30,326 nt of DNA, taken from NCBI RefSeq assembly GCF_018260555.1, contig NZ_JAGLBB010000043.1, positions 1 to 30,326 on the forward strand, written 5' to 3'. This document shows, piece after piece, positions 27,177 through 30,326 of the stretch. Below the pieces are notes generated by a model. The model was not told where the DNA came from, did no database searches, and saw only the letters and a program-made list of their open reading frames with translations. The first letter of the stretch is position 1. The number at the start of each line of letters is the position of its first letter. A program made the position numbers and the translations under genes. The stretch comes from Deinococcus sp. GTDB taxonomy: Bacteria > Deinococcota > Deinococci > Deinococcales > Deinococcaceae.

Positions 27177-28576
27177 TTGCGGGCCTCCTCGAACACGCCG
27201 GCGGCGCGGAAGTTCACAAGACTGATGGCGAGGGTTAGAAAGAAGATGATCAGGGCGATGGCGCTGGCCAGTGCGAAGTTCTGCCCGCCACTGGATACGA
27301 ACGCGGTGTTGTACCCCCACGACAGCAGGATATCGGTGCTCTGCGCGGTGCTTTCACGGCCTTCCTGTGCCGGGCCGCCCGCCGTGAGCAGGTAGATGAT
27401 GCCGAAGTTGTTGAAGTTGAACGCGAAGCCTGACAGCAGGATCGGGGTGAACGAGGTTCGCAGCAGCGGGAGCGTGATGGTGGTGATCTGCTGCCAGCGG
27501 CTGGCTCCGTCGATCTGCGCCGCCTCGTACAGGTCCTCGTTGATGGTGCTCAGGGCGCTGATGGTGGCGGTCATCATGTACGGAAACCCCAGCCATAGGT
27601 TCACGAGCAGGATACTGACCTTGGCCCACATCGGGTCGCCCAGCCAGGGCACGGCGGCGATACCGAGCAGGCCCAGGGTCTTGTTCACGATCCCGAACTG
27701 CTGGTTGAACAGCGCCACCCACATCTGCACGCTGATCACGGCGGGCACTGCCCACGGCAGGAACAGCAGCGTGCGGTACACGTTGCGGCCCTTTAGACGC
27801 TTGTTATACAGCAGGATGCCCAGAATCAGCCCGGCCACCGAGTTGATGACGATGGTTGAAAAGGCGAACACCACGGTCCAGAGGAACACGGGCCACAGAG
27901 CGCGGCTGGCCTTCCCGAAGATCTCGCGGAAGTTGGCGAGGCCCACGTACTCATAGCGGTTGAGCCGGGTGCCCTGCACGGCAGCCACGGTCTCCGGGAT
28001 GGGCGCGGCCAGCGTGACAGTATTGGCGTTAACCCTGGCGATCTTCTGCCGGTACGGCACACTGGCCTCCTCGTCAAACAGGACGAGTGTGGCGCCCGCG
28101 CAGGTGGGCGCGGCGCATTTGAGGAACTCGGCGAGGTCCTGGCCCTGCTGCTCGGGCAGGGTCACGGTCAGGCGGTCGGCGCTGAGAGTCACGGCTGTGC
28201 GCGAGGCGCTGTCCGGGTTACCGCTGTTCTCGCCGCTGTAGTTGGTGAAGGCGTAATTCACGGTCAGGATCACCGGCAGCACCGTGAACGCCAGGATGAA
28301 CACCAGCGCGGGGAGCAGGTAGAACCAGTTGGTGATCCAGGGGAACAGCCGGTACGTCAGGGGGGTCAGCAGCAGCAGCGCAAGCAGCGTGAAGATCAGG
28401 ATAGTGTAGGCGGGCGCGCCGGGCAGCACCTGCGCCGCCACGCCGGACAGCAACCAGCCGATCAGGAAACTTACGGCGATCAGAGCAGCCAGGATCAGCA
28501 GCGCGCTGAACACGCCACGGGTGCCCTGAGGCGGGGTGGGCCGCCGCCTGGGAGGTGGGGACATGGTGTGGGTCAT
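27173..28576 (-). CDS. malF: Maltose/maltodextrin ABC transporter permease MalF
   Basis: The second membrane subunit of the importer, 467 residues. Three hydrophobic segments lie before residue 110, then a periplasmic insert of about 100 residues (from YAFTNYSGENSG to NRYEYVGL) corresponding to the P2-type domain that contacts MalE, then the permease core with EAAQIDGASRWQQITTITLPLL as the EAA loop. I give the ATG at 28576 (MTHTM); an ATG at 28564 is also possible, and neither has a strong ribosome binding site. It is coupled to malG by a four-base overlap and separated from malE by 196 bp that contain a hairpin. Confidence 0.92.
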   Translation of the reverse strand: MTHTMSPPPRRRPTPPQGTRGVFSALLILAALIAVSFLIGWLLSGVAAQVLPGAPAYTILIFTLLALLLLTPLTYRLFPWITNWFYLLPALVFILAFTVLPVILTVNYAFTNYSGENSGNPDSASRTAVTLSADRLTVTLPEQQGQDLAEFLKCAAPTCAGATLVLFDEEASVPYRQKIARVNANTVTLAAPIPETVAAVQGTRLNRYEYVGLANFREIFGKASRALWPVFLWTVVFAFSTIVINSVAGLILGILLYNKRLKGRNVYRTLLFLPWAVPAVISVQMWVALFNQQFGIVNKTLGLLGIAAVPWLGDPMWAKVSILLVNLWLGFPYMMTATISALSTINEDLYEAAQIDGASRWQQITTITLPLLRTSFTPILLSGFAFNFNNFGIIYLLTAGGPAQEGRESTAQSTDILLSWGYNTAFVSSGGQNFALASAIALIIFFLTLAISLVNFRAAGVFEEARK

Positions 28577-28720
28577 ACAGTAGGTCAACCTCTGTGCGCG
28601 AGGGGCAGATGCCGCCAGCAGCGCGGCGGGTCGAGCAGGAACGAAAGGGGATATCTGGTGACTATCAATACACCCTGCCCCCAGCCGTGCGGACTGGAGC
28701 TGTTCGGCCTGGCAAAGCGG

Positions 28721-28756
28721 CTGCCCCGTCCGGCTTGCGTGGGCACGGCGGGGCAG
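28721..28756 (-). terminator. Stem-loop between malE and malF (attenuator candidate)
   Basis: CTGCCCCG (28721-28728) pairs with CGGGGCAG (28749-28756) across a 20-nt loop that can itself pair partly. It lies 17 bp after the malE stop. Such a hairpin could end part of the transcripts and leave more malE than malFG mRNA. Confidence 0.5.
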
Positions 28757-28772
28757 GAGCGGCGTTACAGGA

Positions 28773-29954
28773 TCACTTGATGTTGCTGCTGATTTCCTGC
28801 ACGGCCTTGTCGAGAATCTGACCGTAGTTCTGGCCGGGCTTCTGAACACTCTGGGCGATGGCGCTGCTCCAGGGGCCCCACACAGCGCCCATCTGGGGAA
28901 CGTTGGGCATGGGGGTACCGGCACTGATGCTCTTGCCGAAGCCCACGACGACCGGGTCAGATTTCAGTTTGGTGCGGGCGCTGAGACTGACGGGAATACG
29001 CCCACCGGCCTTGTTGAAGGCCACCTGCGCGTCGCTGGAACCGATCTGCTTGGCGAACTGCGCCGCGGCGGCCTTGTTCCTGCTGTAGGCGTTGAGCATC
29101 GTGCCCTGCACGCCCACGAAGGGGCTCCACTTGCCGGTCGCGCCGGGAGGAGTGGGGAAGGTCATGATGCCGTAGTCGATGCCGGCTTTCTTGATGTCGC
29201 CCATGTCCCAGGGTCCGGTCAGGAACATGGCGAGGCGGCCGTCCACGAAGGCACTCTTGGCGGCGCCGCCGTCCACGCCTTCGGGCACGAGGTTGTATTT
29301 GTAGCGCAGGTCGTTCAGGAACGCACTGGCCTTGCCGGCTCCGGCGTTGGCGAGGCCCACGTCCTTGGTGTTCAGGGTGCCACCGGTGTTCTTGAAGACG
29401 TAACCGCCGTAGGCGCTGATGATCCCAAACTGCATGTAGGCGTTGCTGAGGTCAGCGAGATAACCGTACCGACCGCTGCTGGTGTTCTTCTTCGCGGCGG
29501 CCAGGAACGCGTTCCAGCTCGTGGGGGCGCTGGGGACGAGTTTCTTGTTATACACGACGGCAACAGCCTCGGCGAACATAGGCAGGCTGAACAGCTTGCC
29601 GCCGTACGTCATGGCACTGACGGCCGTCTTGTCGAGGTCAGTCTTGCTCGTGATGTACCTGTCCATCGGCTCGATCACGCCGGCAGCAGCGAGCTGGCCG
29701 AGGCGGTCCTGGGGCAGAGTGGTGACGAGGTCGGGGCCCTGACCCTTGGGGGCGCTCTGAATCAGCTTGTCGGGGATCTGATCGAACGGCACGCTGACGA
29801 CATTGACGGTGTGACCGGTTTTCGTCTTGAACTGGGCGGCCTGGGTACGCAGCCACGCGAGTTCACTGTCGCCGAAGTGCGTCCAGACTGTGATGGTAGC
29901 GGCGTTGGCCTGGCCAAGCAGTGCTAGAGAAAGGATAGTCAGTGCTTTTTTCAT
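28773..29954 (-). CDS. malE: Maltose/maltodextrin-binding protein MalE
   Basis: The periplasmic binding protein of the importer, 393 residues. The signal peptide MKKALTILSLALLGQANA ends in an A-x-A site, and no lipobox is present. The mature part begins TITVWTHFGDSELAWL, and DLVTTLPQDRLGQLAAAGVI, AVAVVYNKKLV, AMFLTGPWDMGDIKKAGIDYG and FVGVQGTMLNAYS follow the MalE/family-1 fold. The ATG at 29954 follows AAGGAG. A good sigma-70 promoter lies about 135 bp upstream. Maltose is the best guess from the order E-F-G; related di- or oligosaccharides are possible. Confidence 0.92.
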   Translation of the reverse strand: MKKALTILSLALLGQANAATITVWTHFGDSELAWLRTQAAQFKTKTGHTVNVVSVPFDQIPDKLIQSAPKGQGPDLVTTLPQDRLGQLAAAGVIEPMDRYITSKTDLDKTAVSAMTYGGKLFSLPMFAEAVAVVYNKKLVPSAPTSWNAFLAAAKKNTSSGRYGYLADLSNAYMQFGIISAYGGYVFKNTGGTLNTKDVGLANAGAGKASAFLNDLRYKYNLVPEGVDGGAAKSAFVDGRLAMFLTGPWDMGDIKKAGIDYGIMTFPTPPGATGKWSPFVGVQGTMLNAYSRNKAAAAQFAKQIGSSDAQVAFNKAGGRIPVSLSARTKLKSDPVVVGFGKSISAGTPMPNVPQMGAVWGPWSSAIAQSVQKPGQNYGQILDKAVQEISSNIK

Positions 29955-30096
29955 ATGACTCCTTCAGACTGGCGGTTTTTCCAACCCCTTCTTAACCGGG
30001 GTGCGCCTGGTCCCATCGTCCTTCCACAGGAGGAGGGGTCTGGGGGTGCCGACCCGAGCCCTGTCGGCTGATTTTTTCACTCGTTGCTCATCAGCG

Positions 30097-30125
30097 AGTA
30101 TAGTCCTGAGCGCCCGGCTTGGCAA
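30097..30125 (-). promoter_or_regulatory. Sigma-70 type promoter of malEFG
   Basis: On the minus strand TTGCCA (30125-30120) and TATACT (30102-30097) are separated by 17 bp. Transcription would start near 30090. Confidence 0.7.
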
Positions 30126-30144
30126 GGTCCGCACTTTGCAAAAA

Positions 30145-30159
30145 TGACCGTTTCAGTCA
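30145..30159. promoter_or_regulatory. Inverted repeat upstream of the malE promoter, possible operator
   Basis: TGAC (30145-30148) and GTCA (30156-30159) flank seven bases. The site lies 20-34 bp upstream of the -35 box, a position suited to an activator. The embedded GACCGTTT matches the LacI-type core AANCGNTT at all but one position. Confidence 0.3.
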
Positions 30160-30273
30160 AGTAAAAGCATGATTCCTTGTACCGGGTCCAGTCGTCGCGC
30201 ATGGAATGCTGCCGCGCCTGTCTTCACCCGCACCGGCTCTTAAGTACGTTGGTAACTGCTCAGCAGGGCGAGC

Positions 30274-30326
30274 TCAGGGGTTGAAGTTGGGCATGAGCAC
30301 GTCACCCGTGAACACGCTGACCAGAC
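30274..30326 (-). CDS. C-terminal end of a further minus-strand gene
   Basis: Reading the minus strand from the window edge gives LVSVFTGDVLMPNFNP and a TGA stop at 30276-30274. Only 16 whole codons are visible, so the family cannot be named. It would run in the same direction as malE, which has its own promoter. Confidence 0.4.
   Translation of the reverse strand, partial: LVSVFTGDVLMPNFNP

Larger units (their letters stand above)
29955..30273. other. Long leader and control region of the mal operon
   Basis: These 319 bp hold the malE promoter (30097-30125), a leader of about 135 nt with a small stem GCCGAC/GTCGGC, and an inverted repeat upstream of the -35 box. On the far side the last codons of another minus-strand gene enter. 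No gene lies inside. Confidence 0.5.

Noticed and set aside
27177..27320. Upstream extension of MalG
   Set aside because: It overlaps the malF 3' end in another frame; the GTGA overlap with GGAGG upstream marks the real start.

Overview
The window is chromosomal DNA of very high GC content and almost certainly from a Deinococcus species. The reasons are the gene set (recN, oligoendopeptidase F, SpoVS in a presumed non-sporulator, ATP-type PEPCK, a long-form MalF/MalG pair), many genes with a TANNCT -10 box only 5-7 nt before the start codon (the leaderless-mRNA layout known from Deinococcus), and a dispersed intergenic repeat family of the kind described in that genus. The assignment comes from reading alone; no search was run. 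I see no tRNA, rRNA, CRISPR array, insertion sequence or prophage.

Layout. 1-676: 3' part of a ROK-family kinase. 1140-6391: amino-acid catabolism, with P5C dehydrogenase (rocA), a DinB-fold protein and two convergent class III aminotransferases. 6461-7488: two divergently transcribed rhodanese proteins, the right one overlapping a SufT/MIP18-type Fe-S assembly factor. 7707-10922 (minus): membrane zinc peptidase, SpoVS and oligoendopeptidase F. 10997-13167 (minus): trpB-trpA with a GTGA overlap. 13288-15798 (minus): gluQ, a membrane HEAGH protein, a ribbon-helix-helix-like protein and a ParF-like ParA. 15904-18530: small unknown protein, PIG-L/LmbE deacetylase and a secreted BMP-family binding protein. 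18637-22237: DoxX-like protein, a PrcB_C-type lipoprotein and recN. 22603-25728: a long helical membrane-anchored protein and pckA. 25797-29954 (minus): malE-malF-malG maltose/maltodextrin importer. The C-terminus of one more minus-strand gene enters at the right edge.

How the genes work together. rocA would oxidise the semialdehyde made from proline, or from ornithine by an aminotransferase, to glutamate; pckA sits at the gluconeogenic exit of carbon from such catabolism. The mal operon imports maltose-type sugars but its ATPase is not in the window. TrpB and TrpA form tryptophan synthase. The ParA/RHH pair looks like a ParF-ParG type segregation module in a chromosomal setting.

Most notable signals. 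(1) A repeat family of six copies plus possible remnants has terminal inverted repeats and an internal hairpin. In four copies the hairpin-proximal end lies 0-1 nt after, or supplies, the stop codon of the adjacent gene, always in the same orientation to that gene, and the hairpin shows compensatory changes. (2) The chromosomal ParF/ParG-like pair. (3) A perfect 13+1+13 palindrome upstream of trpB. (4) A 30-bp tandem repeat that extends the C-terminus of TrpB. (5) A LacI-type operator core inside the pckA promoter.
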